From assembly GCA_965222645.1 (NCBI GenBank), contig OZ244968.1, forward strand, positions 3,038,001-3,102,000: a DNA stretch of 64,000 bases, written 5' to 3'. The position numbers and the translations under genes were made by a program. Below, piece after piece: positions 27,633-36,040 of the stretch. How positions within the stretch are numbered: position 1 is the first letter of the stretch; every line of letters starts with the position of its first letter. The DNA is from JABDMH01 sp965222645 (GTDB taxonomy: Bacteria; Bacteroidota; Bacteroidia; Chitinophagales; Saprospiraceae). The notes beneath the pieces are model-generated. The model ran no database searches. It was not told the origin of the DNA and was given only the letters and a program-made list of their open reading frames with translations.

Positions 27633-28940
27633 ATGAGGATTGCCACTATTGTTATATTTATTCTTCTGATCGCGAATGGTTGTAAGACCGATTCCACTGA
27701 TTTGCAACGGTTTCCCACCGTTAAAGATCCAGCAGTTTCCGTCCATTCCAATGATGGGAATCCCGTCCTGGCTAAAGATGCCTTCTACGACAAGGCACTA
27801 GGCATGGTCCTGGGATCGGCAATCGGAGACGCAATGGGTGCTCCAACGGAAATGTGGCACCGCGATGCAATCAGGACCCAATTGGGTTATGTGAATAAAC
27901 CGGAAGCAGTGATAAGGGAGGGCTCGCCAGAAGGTCCCTGGGACTACAACATGCCTGCCGGTGGCACCACCGATGACACGCGTTGGAAATACTTATTCAG
28001 TCAATTTGCAAATACTCAAAATCTCGCAGAGCTGGACTCCAGGGATTTTGCCGGACATATTGTGCAACTTTATCTCGCAGAAAAAAAAGATGTACAAAAA
28101 GATGATCATTTTTTACCGGAGCACCTAGAGGCGGAGATACGTCATATGACATGGTTGCAGGAATGGGCTAAGGTTGCCAAGCCCTATTTAGACGGGGATT
28201 TAGACGGCTATCGAAATGCCGCCAATCGATTTTACGGTGGGGAAATGTCATGTGCGGGGATGCTTTATGCTCCGAGTGTCGGTGTCTATTATCCGGGAGA
28301 TCCCGAAAACGCCTATCGACAGAGTTTTCAATTGAGTCTTTTTGATATCGGTTTCGCACGCGACATTTCCGGTCTCACCGCGGCTTATGTATCAAAGGCT
28401 ATGCAACCTGGAACTTCCTGGGAAGACATTGGTGCGATCACGCGGACGATCGATCCGGAAAAATACGCAGAAAGCCGGCTAGTGGGTCGAATAGCACAGC
28501 GCATTTATCAGGATGCAAAGTCTATAGCATATGAGGCAAAAGGTGTGTTGGAAGAAAATGTGTTCGATCATGCAAGAATGCCTAAAGGATTTACATATCC
28601 GGCACTATACTACGCTCAGGTAGAACAGGCCTATCGACTTCTCGATGAAAAATTGTGGGATATACCTTTCCATGCCGGAGAGATCCATCTTATAAATCTG
28701 ACCGCTATCGAGTTTTGTGAGGGTGACTTTAAAAAAGCAATCGAATTTGTGGTCAATTATGGAAGGGATAATGATACGGTAGCTGCGGTAACCGGCGCTA
28801 TTCTTGGTGCCTATACCGGTGCGCAAAATCTACCCGCAGAATGGAAAAAAACTGTTTTGCAAAATAACCGTGATGTTGTGGGTATTGATCTGGAAAAATT
28901 AGCCAAAGAAATTACAGAAAAGGCATTCGAAAAAAGATGA
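27633..28940 (+). CDS. ADP-ribosylglycohydrolase-family lipoprotein
   Basis: 435 residues when started at the ATG at 27633, which gives a clean lipoprotein signal MRIATIVIFILLIANGCK; a TTG 45 bp upstream would bury it. The ARH fold signature is complete: AIGDAMGAPTEMW (about 65), the metal-binding TTDDTRW (about 112) and GRDNDTVAAVTGAILGAYTGA (about 377), where the two Asp/Thr clusters bind the dinuclear metal. Family members cleave ADP-ribose linkages or related N-glycosidic bonds; an exported, lipid-anchored version more likely acts on nucleosides or another glycoside than on intracellular ADP-ribosylated protein (inference). Its TGA overlaps the ATG of the next gene by 4 bp, so translation is coupled. 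Confidence 0.88.
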   Translation: MRIATIVIFILLIANGCKTDSTDLQRFPTVKDPAVSVHSNDGNPVLAKDAFYDKALGMVLGSAIGDAMGAPTEMWHRDAIRTQLGYVNKPEAVIREGSPEGPWDYNMPAGGTTDDTRWKYLFSQFANTQNLAELDSRDFAGHIVQLYLAEKKDVQKDDHFLPEHLEAEIRHMTWLQEWAKVAKPYLDGDLDGYRNAANRFYGGEMSCAGMLYAPSVGVYYPGDPENAYRQSFQLSLFDIGFARDISGLTAAYVSKAMQPGTSWEDIGAITRTIDPEKYAESRLVGRIAQRIYQDAKSIAYEAKGVLEENVFDHARMPKGFTYPALYYAQVEQAYRLLDEKLWDIPFHAGEIHLINLTAIEFCEGDFKKAIEFVVNYGRDNDTVAAVTGAILGAYTGAQNLPAEWKKTVLQNNRDVVGIDLEKLAKEITEKAFEKR

Positions 28941-30124
28941 TTTTTCCCTTAAAAAATAGTGCTGAATTTCCGAGTAATAAAATATCGTATTTTTCAAAAA
29001 ACGGTCTTTCACTTTGTTTTCTGTTAATCGTTGTCATCTGCCCCGCTCAAGACACATCGTATCTGGATCAATTCAAACTGCATGTCATCAATATTCAAAG
29101 CATCTTTAGTGCTTGTGCGGTGTTCGATGTCGATAGGGATGGAGACCTCGACATTGTGTCTGGTGCATTCTGGTATGAGGCTCCGGGTTGGGAAAAACAT
29201 TTTCTGGGTGAGGTAGAAGTCATCCGGGGTCGGCCGGATGGTTACTCTCATTTACCACTGGATATCAATCGCGATGGCTGGACCGATATCCTGCATTGCA
29301 ATTTTCGCAGTAAGTCGATTTATTGGTTGGCGCATCCGGGTCGGGAAATGGGTACGTGGGAAAAACACATTAGTGATGTTCCGGGATCAATGGAAACGGG
29401 TCGACTATACGACATCAATGGAGATGGCCAGCTCGATGTTTTACCGAATGGATGGGAATTCACTGCCTGGTACGAGCTCGCACCAAGGGGTGAACTCCCG
29501 GGTTTGGTGCGACATGAAATTGGGCCTGAGGGTGCTGGGCACGGCAACGGTTTTGGGGATATCAATGGAGATGGTCGCGGAGATTATATCGGCATAAAGG
29601 GCTGGTATGAAGCTCCGCAGAATGCCCGCAGTGGTCGTTGGAAATGGCACCCTCAGTTTGACCTAGGGCGTACTTCTATTCCCATTATTGTAGACGATAT
29701 TGATGGCGATGGCGATTCAGATCTAATCTATGCTCAGGGTCATGATTACGGTATATATTGGGAAGAGCAAATAAAAAAGGGCGATCAGATATCCTGGAAA
29801 AAAAATCTAATCGACAGCAGTTGGTCGCAGGGTCATAGCCCTTTATGTGTAGATCTGGATGGTAACGGAAAAAAAGAATTTGTAAATGGCAAGCGCTTTT
29901 GGTCGCATGAGGGCAAAGATCCTGGAGCGCGTGATCCATTAGTGATTTATTCTTACGAATATGATCGCGATAAAAGGCAATTTAAACGTCGGGTAATTCA
30001 AAAAAATGGTCCTGCAGGTTTTGGTCTGGATCCCAAAGCAGTAGATCTCGACCAGGATGGAGACATTGATCTTGTCCTACCAGGAAGGAGTGGATTGTAC
30101 TGGTATGAGAATTTGAGGGAGTGA
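28937..30124 (+). CDS. Secreted FG-GAP/VCBS-repeat beta-propeller protein
   Basis: 395 residues, signal peptide ending near residue 37 (CPAQD). Calcium-binding FG-GAP/VCBS repeats occur about every 50-60 residues: DVDRDGDLDIVSG (about 63), DINRDGWTDILHC (about 110), DINGDGQLDVLPNG (about 158), DINGDGRGDYIGIKG, DIDGDGDSDLIYAQG, DLDGNGKKEFVNG and DLDQDGDIDLVLPG near the end. This is a seven-bladed propeller typical of secreted Bacteroidota proteins next to sugar-processing enzymes. It overlaps the ADP-ribosylglycohydrolase gene by 4 bp (ATGA). A worn 86-bp copy of 29853-29938 lies at 32305-32390. Confidence 0.88.
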   Translation: MIFPLKNSAEFPSNKISYFSKNGLSLCFLLIVVICPAQDTSYLDQFKLHVINIQSIFSACAVFDVDRDGDLDIVSGAFWYEAPGWEKHFLGEVEVIRGRPDGYSHLPLDINRDGWTDILHCNFRSKSIYWLAHPGREMGTWEKHISDVPGSMETGRLYDINGDGQLDVLPNGWEFTAWYELAPRGELPGLVRHEIGPEGAGHGNGFGDINGDGRGDYIGIKGWYEAPQNARSGRWKWHPQFDLGRTSIPIIVDDIDGDGDSDLIYAQGHDYGIYWEEQIKKGDQISWKKNLIDSSWSQGHSPLCVDLDGNGKKEFVNGKRFWSHEGKDPGARDPLVIYSYEYDRDKRQFKRRVIQKNGPAGFGLDPKAVDLDQDGDIDLVLPGRSGLYWYENLRE

Positions 30125-30321
30125 TTTCATATTAAATCTCAATGCACTATTTCAGATGATTTTATTTTGGTGCCAAGGAAATAAACACAGTACTTCCAAA
30201 AATTCTCTGACTATACGCCACACGACTTTCATTGGTCAACCTTCCACCCCTAATGGATTTCCAGAAAAAAAATCATCGTTTTCTTTGATATAAGAATATA
30301 TATATTGTCTAAGCATCAATC

Positions 30322-30357
30322 TCTAGAGGAGAATTAAGACGTCCTTTATCCTCTAGA
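30322..30357. promoter_or_regulatory. Inverted repeat upstream of propeller lipoprotein gene
   Basis: TCTAGAGGA (30322-30330) and TCCTCTAGA (30349-30357) are exact inverted repeats separated by 18 bp, ending 25 bp before the start at 30383. It could be an operator or leader hairpin; evidence is position and symmetry only. Confidence 0.35.
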
Positions 30358-30382
30358 TGATCGGCTTACCCTCAATTAAGTC

Positions 30383-31624
30383 ATGATACTGAATCATAAA
30401 AAATCTCAAATCATCGAAGTGCATTATCGAACGATTATCAGTTTGTGGCAGCATTTATGTCAGAGATGTTTCAAATTTTCAGAAACACTCTATCAAGTAA
30501 AGGTAGTGCCATGCTTGTTATTTGTTATTTCCACATCCTGCAACATAAGTTCTAGTTCGGATAGAAAAGAGAGATCAAGCGACGTCCAATTTTTGCCGAC
30601 TGTCGCCTCCGCAAATGGAACAGCAGGCTTTAACCTACAAATCCAGGTTGATGAAATTGTTGAACTAGAACTGAACGAGTCCTCAGCTTTGTCAAATATC
30701 GAGCGTCTGATCTTGCTCGATAGTCAATTTCTTTTTTTTGATGATATTGAAGATAAGATAGTCTCATTTGACCTTGATGGTAAACACCGATTTACCATTG
30801 GCAATACAAAAGGCATGGGCCCTGGTGAATTTATGGACTGCCAGGATTTTACCATTGTGCCAAATAACAGAATCGTAGTGACTTCATTTACACCACCAAA
30901 ATATTTGTTCTTCGACTATGATGGTGGTTTTAAAAAAGAGTATAGTAGAGAATTTCGTCACGCTGTAATATCGATACATTATTCCAAAGACTGCAATTGC
31001 CTACTAAATTTTATTAATGACCCCGTGGAAGAACACTTAATATTCACCACAGATTTACAGGGAGAAATTATCGAAAGGTTTTTTAACCGTAATAAATTTC
31101 ATATAAATTACCCGGTTATGAATACTCAACTGCAAACCATCAATGACAAATGCTACTATCGATATTCTCTGGAATACAACGTTTTTGATCTATACCCAAG
31201 TGGAGAAATTTCTATGAAGTTTCAACTGGACTTGCCTGATAAAGGTAAGCAGGCCAGCGATCTCCTGGAAGTTTTAAGTGAATCAGATCATTCTCAACAG
31301 ATGCCAATAGATGAGCTATATGACATTATTCACTTTGTCGACTTCTTCGAGACAAAAAATCTAATATTTTATCTACTTGTACATAAAAATCAAGGGCTTT
31401 ATTTCATAAAAGACAAAGGAAGTGGAACGGTACTGAGTTGTAAATATGATGAAGCGACGCGGTTGGAAAGAGAAGCATTCACCATTCCTGATGCCTACTC
31501 GGGTGATATGCTGTACCAGGTGATATACGGTGACGAATTAATCGAAAATCGGGATATCTGGATGCCTGAATTTGATGTAGAGCATGATCGACAGTACTTA
31601 ATCAAGTATTCATTGTCTTTTTAA
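30383..31624 (+). CDS. 6-bladed beta-propeller lipoprotein (BF3027-like)
   Basis: 413 residues as read from the only in-frame ATG; a lipobox CLLFVISTSC sits near residues 44-53, so the true start may be further in (GTG at about 30508). The body follows the 6-bladed propeller lipoproteins of Bacteroidota: SNIERLILLDSQFLFFDDIEDKIVSFDLDGKHRFTIGNTKGMGPGEFM (about 103-150) contains the conserved G-x-G-P-G-E-F turn, followed by DFTIVPNNRIVV and YLFFDYDGGFKKEY. In this phylum such genes commonly sit beside small secreted NVEALA-type peptides, and two small Cys-rich peptides follow here at 38 bp. A C-terminal remnant of a second copy lies at 36041-36170. Confidence 0.8.
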   Translation: MILNHKKSQIIEVHYRTIISLWQHLCQRCFKFSETLYQVKVVPCLLFVISTSCNISSSSDRKERSSDVQFLPTVASANGTAGFNLQIQVDEIVELELNESSALSNIERLILLDSQFLFFDDIEDKIVSFDLDGKHRFTIGNTKGMGPGEFMDCQDFTIVPNNRIVVTSFTPPKYLFFDYDGGFKKEYSREFRHAVISIHYSKDCNCLLNFINDPVEEHLIFTTDLQGEIIERFFNRNKFHINYPVMNTQLQTINDKCYYRYSLEYNVFDLYPSGEISMKFQLDLPDKGKQASDLLEVLSESDHSQQMPIDELYDIIHFVDFFETKNLIFYLLVHKNQGLYFIKDKGSGTVLSCKYDEATRLEREAFTIPDAYSGDMLYQVIYGDELIENRDIWMPEFDVEHDRQYLIKYSLSF

Positions 31625-31662
31625 ATAAATATGTTCTTTATTCCTAATCATAAAACTTAATT

Positions 31663-31946
31663 ATGAAATACTTTAAATTTCTCTTCCTAACCCTAGCTTT
31701 GCTTTAATAATTTACCAAAGCTTTAATATCTCCCAAAGAAAAACATGTAATTATGACAGGCTTGAGGCAAGTGTAAAATTCGAAAAATACTTAGCCCTTG
31801 CTCAAACGAATATCAAAAGGCTCAATCCCAAAGCAGTCTGGTGTCCGAAGGAAAGTTGGTGGGCTACTGAATGTACTGAAACAAATTTTGGGTCATGCAA
31901 AGCAAGGCCCTGTAAAGATGTTGTCAAACCAAAACCAGAAGAATGA
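31663..31946 (+). pseudogene. Small secreted cysteine-rich peptide gene, interrupted by a -1 frameshift
   Basis: An ATG at 31663 encodes the signal-like MKYFKFLFLTLALL and stops at 31705. Shifting to the -1 frame near 31696-31704 continues as ALIIYQSFNISQRKTCNYD, and on to a C-terminus with YLALAQ, WCPKESWWATEC and SCKARPCKD, ending at TGA 31944-31946 (about 92 residues in all). The second half is clearly homologous to the next gene. No alternative start exists in the downstream frame. The base run around 31690-31705 could be a sequencing error, a recent mutation or a phase-variable site; I see no classical slippery heptamer in register. Confidence 0.68.
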
Positions 31947-31992
31947 TAAATCTAAGTTGATAATTAATCTAATCTCTAAAAAAAAGTATTCT

Positions 31993-32256
31993 ATGAATAA
32001 ATTATTGAAAAGCTCCGTGATGATTGTAACGTTGATTTTCTTCCTTTCTCAAGGAATTCATGTTCGATCAGATAAGAATGATCTGAAGATCAGATTCTGT
32101 ACAAAATTATTGCAAAGCCAGGCATGCACGTGTGATCCAACACTCTATTTGGCATTGGCTCAATGGTGTGAGAAGGAAGAATGGTGGGCAACTCTTTGTT
32201 TACCTGGAGGTAATAGCTCTTGCAATACTCGACTATGCAAAGCTGGGATATATTAG
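31993..32256 (+). CDS. Small secreted cysteine-rich peptide (NVEALA-like organisation)
   Basis: 87 residues; the ATG at 31993 gives a signal peptide MNKLLKSSVMIVTLIFFLSQ, whereas a longer in-frame reading from 31798 overlaps the preceding peptide in a wrong frame. Mature part: Cys at 36, 45, 47, 59, 69, 77 and 82. It shares with the upstream frameshifted peptide the blocks YLALAQ, W-C-x-K-E-x-W-W-A-T-x-C and S-C-x2-R-x-C-K. The layout (signal, short linker, LALA-type motif, Cys-rich tail, next to a 6-bladed propeller lipoprotein) is like that of NVEALA-family peptides, though the motif itself differs. Function unknown; possibly an exported peptide handled by the lipoprotein. Confidence 0.75.
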   Translation: MNKLLKSSVMIVTLIFFLSQGIHVRSDKNDLKIRFCTKLLQSQACTCDPTLYLALAQWCEKEEWWATLCLPGGNSSCNTRLCKAGIY

Positions 32257-32304
32257 CTAAAGTCTAGGATCAAATAGGTCTTGACTTTACTTGACCTTAG
32301 GGGT

Positions 32305-32390
32305 ATCTGCACGGTAACGGAAAAAAAGAATTTGTAAACTGCAAGCGCTTTTGGTCGCATGAGGGTAAAGATCCTGGAGCGCGTGATCCA
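32305..32390 (+). repeat. Decayed copy of a piece of the FG-GAP gene
   Basis: 86 bp aligning to 29853-29938 with 5 mismatches (about 94%). It covers the codons for NGKKEFVNG, RFWSHEGKDPGARDP, with no further open frame. Same orientation as the source, lying 49 bp after the Cys-rich peptide gene. It probably marks the left end of a second copy of the 29.85-32.3 kb block. Confidence 0.85.
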
Positions 32391-32438
32391 ATCTAACCCA
32401 TCAAGGTTCGTAAAACCCACTATTGGTAGTATTTATCA

Positions 32439-33638
32439 TCACTCATAATCGTATGGAATATAATTCTCCCATTTCCACGGTGTATAAATGTCTCCGATAC
32501 TGACTTCCAAAAGCTCCTTGAAGATGCTTTCTGCATTATCACTGTTGGAAAGAATCACTATCCCTATTTGCCTCTTTGGAAATACAATCGAGTAATGCTG
32601 AAATCCTTCCGAATGACCTTCTTTAAACGCACCATATCCATAGGGAGATTCTAACAGCCCCCAACCTAATCCATATCCCAGATCGATACCTTTGTTCTCA
32701 TCAGTCTCAGCCAGCGCATCTGGTCCAAACTGTCGCTTGCTATTGATGCTGATTTGCTGTGTGAAGATTTCATCAAATGATTCTTTTTCCAACAATGTAT
32801 GTTTCATGACCGATTCTATGAATTTAGAATAATCTACCAGAGTGGTCTGCATGCTTCCTGCCGCCCCAGCCTCATCGGCCTCATCGAATGGAATTACTGA
32901 TTGATTTTTGTCATGACCGTATGCATATTGATTCTGAAACCTTTCTTGTAATACGTGAATATAACTTGTCCTATTCATTCCAAGTGGCATAAATAGTCGG
33001 TCTTGAGCCATCTGTTCAAGCCCCACACCCGTAATCTTCTCGACAACAAATTGAAGTAGTGAATAGCCCTCGCCTGAATAACTATATTTCTCTCCCGGAT
33101 TAAAAAGAAAATAAAGTTTGCCGTTTATGTCATAGCCACTTTTTGTAAAAAACCTCCAATTGGGTAAACCGGTAGTATGAGATAAGCACATTCTTGCGGT
33201 TATTTGCTCATATCTCTTATCCTCGTTTAAATCCGCATAGCCTCTCCAGCTACGATTAAATTCATATTCGGGCAAAGGCTTATCAAGGTAGTTTTGAAGT
33301 GGGGTATCAAGATCTATTTTTTCTTCGGCCACCAACTGCATAACCAGGTGGGAGAACACTGCTTTGCTTAATGATGCCCCGTAAAACAAAGAATTAATGT
33401 TTAAAGTGTCCTTATTGCTATCATTTTCATAGCCAAAAGCCCTCTGATAAACAACTTCGTTGTTGTTGAAAATCGAAACTGCCAATCCTGTCACATGTGC
33501 CGACTGAATTAGGGACCTTATTTTTTCCGTTAAGTCCTTTTCTTCCATTTTTGAGCCATCAACTCGCTCAAATTTGGATTTCATCGCACATCCAAATAAG
33601 ATTAGGCCACTAAGTAGTATTAATATTCTCAAGGTCAC
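32439..33638 (-). CDS. Serine hydrolase lipoprotein (class C beta-lactamase/penicillin-binding-like)
   Basis: 399 residues from a GTG at 33638 (TTG at 33632 also possible); this yields a lipoprotein signal TLRILILLSGLILFGC. A TTG at 33722 would add 28 non-signal residues. Catalytic motifs of the AmpC/DD-peptidase/esterase superfamily: SLSK (S-x-x-K, Ser near residue 89) in YGASLSKAV, YSYSGEGYSLLQ (Y-x-S/N motif, about 190), and KEGHSEGFQHYS with the H-x-G variant of KTG (about 340). No specific beta-lactamase group is evident; an esterase or peptidase role on cell-wall or peptide substrates is as likely as antibiotic hydrolysis. It lies between the two duplication remnants. Confidence 0.86.
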   Translation of the reverse strand: MTLRILILLSGLILFGCAMKSKFERVDGSKMEEKDLTEKIRSLIQSAHVTGLAVSIFNNNEVVYQRAFGYENDSNKDTLNINSLFYGASLSKAVFSHLVMQLVAEEKIDLDTPLQNYLDKPLPEYEFNRSWRGYADLNEDKRYEQITARMCLSHTTGLPNWRFFTKSGYDINGKLYFLFNPGEKYSYSGEGYSLLQFVVEKITGVGLEQMAQDRLFMPLGMNRTSYIHVLQERFQNQYAYGHDKNQSVIPFDEADEAGAAGSMQTTLVDYSKFIESVMKHTLLEKESFDEIFTQQISINSKRQFGPDALAETDENKGIDLGYGLGWGLLESPYGYGAFKEGHSEGFQHYSIVFPKRQIGIVILSNSDNAESIFKELLEVSIGDIYTPWKWENYIPYDYE

Positions 33639-33735
33639 TAACAATTGGTTACAACTAGTCTCGGAATCATCAAAAGTCAGGCTTGGTATTCTCTGCTCCT
33701 CAATGTCACAAATTGAAGCCAAACAAATTATCAGT

Positions 33736-34416
33736 TCAATTTACATAAGTTATTGTTCCGCAAGGAATTTCCAAGGGACCATAGGATCCCATGCTAATTC
33801 TATAGAAAAGTTCCTTTTGTTTCAGAAAAAGTGCTGATCTCGCTGGTCCTCCCGCACGGAATGAGACAGTTACTATATAGAACATATGCTCCTCATTGGG
33901 CTTGATTATTTTGCTCATTCCGGTTGCATTGCTAAAATTTGCATCTACATAGGACTTCATTCCGGTTAAACCATAGCTATACAATGGAAGTTTATCAATT
34001 GTCATGGTATCAGGTGGTAAAAACAACTTTAAGTACGGGTCGGATGCTGGGGAAAGTGAAAATGAATCACCGGGGAAATTGACTTTTAATTCCAGGCAGG
34101 TATCGGTTTGATTAACTATCCGAGTCCAGAATGCTGCAAAAAAATATTGTTTTCCTGTCGAATCAATATATGGTGTTTCGGGTTCAATATTTCCACCTTT
34201 TGGAACACCGTTTTGTATGGTTATCCCTTTTCCGGTAGAAGACCCATATGTAGTGTCCGTGTAAATGTAATGATACCCACTGGATTTCTCCAAATCATGG
34301 ATTAGTGATCGTTGTCTATCGCTATCTATTGCAACTTTGCTCGTTTCAAAATTAATTCTTCGCCCACAGGAACATAGCCAAGTAATTATCATAATTAGTA
34401 CAATACTATTTCTCAT
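33736..34416 (-). CDS. Lipoprotein of unknown function
   Basis: 226 residues from the ATG at 34416, which starts a lipoprotein signal MRNSIVLIMIITWLCSC; the ATG at 34575 would add 53 residues overlapping the Fic gene. The mature part is beta-rich and includes GSSTGKGITIQNGVPKGG (about 50), FFAAFWTRIVNQTDTCLELKVNFP (about 90), FLPPDTMTIDKL and FRAGGPARSALFLKQKELFYRISM. No family recognised. It lies 97 bp upstream of the serine hydrolase on the same strand and may be cotranscribed with it. Confidence 0.7.
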   Translation of the reverse strand: MRNSIVLIMIITWLCSCGRRINFETSKVAIDSDRQRSLIHDLEKSSGYHYIYTDTTYGSSTGKGITIQNGVPKGGNIEPETPYIDSTGKQYFFAAFWTRIVNQTDTCLELKVNFPGDSFSLSPASDPYLKLFLPPDTMTIDKLPLYSYGLTGMKSYVDANFSNATGMSKIIKPNEEHMFYIVTVSFRAGGPARSALFLKQKELFYRISMGSYGPLEIPCGTITYVN

Positions 34417-34549
34417 TATTCTCTTGCTTGCCCGTGAGGGTTTCAGTGCATGCTTGTGCCGCTTTCCGCAAATTAGAACAAAATCATTACTTAATTCTTG
34501 GAAAATCTCTTTGAAAGACAAGGCATAATCGCATTGTGCAGGAATGCGT

Positions 34550-35674
34550 TTATTTAAAGAGCTGAATATATTCATAGAACGAATATTTTTTTCCTCTTCT
34601 TGCCCCAGTGAATTCCTTTATTATCTCAAGTTCTTCAAGTTCAGCTATTAGTTTATATGCAGAAGGAAGAGAGACTTCGGCTAATCTTGCTACACCTTGC
34701 GCGTTTACAAATGGATGTTGATAAAGGCTATTGACCACTGATTTGCCATTATTTGTCCGTGCTCCAAGGGTCAGTAATTTATGATTTACTTCTTTCTGAA
34801 GCTTCAGAATCTTATCGAATGTTTCGATGCTATTTTTCGCAGTTTCAATAACTCCTACCAGAAAAAACTTGAACCATTGTGCAATTTCATTATGCGTCCT
34901 TACAGACATTAAATTGTCATAGTATAGTCTTCTATTTCGTTGGAAGAAGTCTGACAAATAAAGTATTGGTTTCTTCAAAAGTCCCTTTTCCACAAGATAG
35001 AGCGTTATGAGAAGTCTTCCTACTCGACCATTCCCATCTAAGAACGGGTGAATTGTCTCAAACTGATAATGGATTAATGCAATCTTGAGCAGATCTGGGA
35101 ATAGTATTTCCTCATTGTGGATAAATTTTTCGAGGTCACTCATTAGTCTTGAAATTTCTGAATGAGGTGGCGGTATGAATACTGCATCAGATAATGTTGC
35201 TCCACCAATCCAATTTTGACTAGTCCTAAACTCTCCAGTAACTTTATGTTTACCCCTTACGCCACTCAACAGTACCCGATGACTTTGTTTAATTAGTCTT
35301 GAAGATAAAGGTATCTTGTCAAGTGACGATATGGCTCCATTCAGTGCCGTGATATAGTTTTGGACTTCTTCCCAATCATTGCGTTTATCATCCGAAATGT
35401 CTTCCTTGTCCTGCAGTGCATCTTCAATGTTAGTCTCAGTTCCCTCGATCTTGCTTGATTGTGTCGCCTCCTTTATAACGTGCATGCTGATAAAGAGATC
35501 AATATTAGGTATGTATTCAGAATACATGTCCAAGCGACCCAACTGTCGATCTGCCTTACTCAGGAGATTAATTACTTCAATGTCTTCAAGTAACCATCTG
35601 CGATTCACCTCCTCTGGAAAAAAGCTGCTATAGCCTCCCTGATTGATAAACTTCCCTGATAAGAAATTTTTCAC
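34550..35674 (-). CDS. Fic-domain protein with N-terminal inhibitory helix and C-terminal winged helix
   Basis: 374 residues; the start codon is GTG (35672-35674). Fic enzymes transfer AMP or other phosphate-containing groups to target hydroxyls. The catalytic loop HPFLDGNGRVGR is at about 208-219, complete with catalytic His, metal Asp and both Arg. The inhibitory motif (S/T)xxxE(G/N) is present as S73-S-K-I-E77-G78, placing it in class II, self-inhibited through Glu77. The C-terminal 70 residues (VNAQGVARLAEVSLPSAYKLIAELEELEIIKEF) form a winged helix, which may give it autoregulation. A promoter with TTTG-N20-TACCTTTG lies just upstream. The target is not known. Confidence 0.93.
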   Translation of the reverse strand: MKNFLSGKFINQGGYSSFFPEEVNRRWLLEDIEVINLLSKADRQLGRLDMYSEYIPNIDLFISMHVIKEATQSSKIEGTETNIEDALQDKEDISDDKRNDWEEVQNYITALNGAISSLDKIPLSSRLIKQSHRVLLSGVRGKHKVTGEFRTSQNWIGGATLSDAVFIPPPHSEISRLMSDLEKFIHNEEILFPDLLKIALIHYQFETIHPFLDGNGRVGRLLITLYLVEKGLLKKPILYLSDFFQRNRRLYYDNLMSVRTHNEIAQWFKFFLVGVIETAKNSIETFDKILKLQKEVNHKLLTLGARTNNGKSVVNSLYQHPFVNAQGVARLAEVSLPSAYKLIAELEELEIIKEFTGARRGKKYSFYEYIQLFK

Positions 35675-35688
35675 CTCTTCTTTTTAAT

Positions 35689-35720
35689 CAAAGGTACATC
35701 TTATTAAAGAATAGATCAAA
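35689..35720 (-). promoter_or_regulatory. Bacteroidota-type promoter of the leftward Fic gene
   Basis: On the minus strand TTTG (35717-35720) and TACCTTTG (35689-35696) are separated by 20 bp, matching the Bacteroidota sigma consensus (-33 TTTG, -7 TAnnTTTG). The predicted start of transcription is within about 10 bases of the GTG start codon, suggesting a very short leader. Confidence 0.55.
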
Positions 35721-35897
35721 TTTCTTAATTTATAAGTCCGTATTTTAAAGAAATAGATCGATATTTTAAAAATACATAGTGCGTACCTAATGCCCTGCAA
35801 CGTGGTCTCGGCTATGATTTCGTTGTGAAATCATCTGCAAGATTACTGCTTAGAAAGGAGCGGTAGATCAATACCTTTTATCCTTGTGTTGCCAAAA

Positions 35898-36029
35898 TTA
35901 CAATGAATTATGGCCATTGGATTGTACCCAAACTAGTTCGATATCTTCCTTTATCGTAAACTCTCCCTCGTCAAACTAGCTCAGGAATTCCCTTTCCATA
36001 AATACATTCCAAACATAGTCATCCTCATC
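35898..36029 (-). pseudogene. Decayed coding fragment, family not recognised
   Basis: Reading leftward from 36029 gives DEDDYVWNVFMEREFLS, a stop, then FDEGEFTIKEDIELVWVQSN and a further stop at 35898. The composition is protein-like and the frame is held on both sides of the stop, so it looks like a broken gene. Together with 36041-36170 it fills much of the 597-bp gap between the Fic and tannase genes; 35740-35897 shows only A/T-rich sequence and a hairpin at 35814-35834. Confidence 0.45.
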
Positions 36030-36040
36030 AAGTAGTTATC

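Noticed and set aside
31798..32256. One 152-residue protein covering the second Cys-rich peptide
   Set aside because: The first 65 codons overlap the first peptide in the wrong frame and give no signal peptide; the ATG at 31993 does.
35814..35834. Hairpin ATGATTTC/GAAATCAT as a terminator
   Set aside because: There is no T-tract on either side and the stem is A/T-rich.
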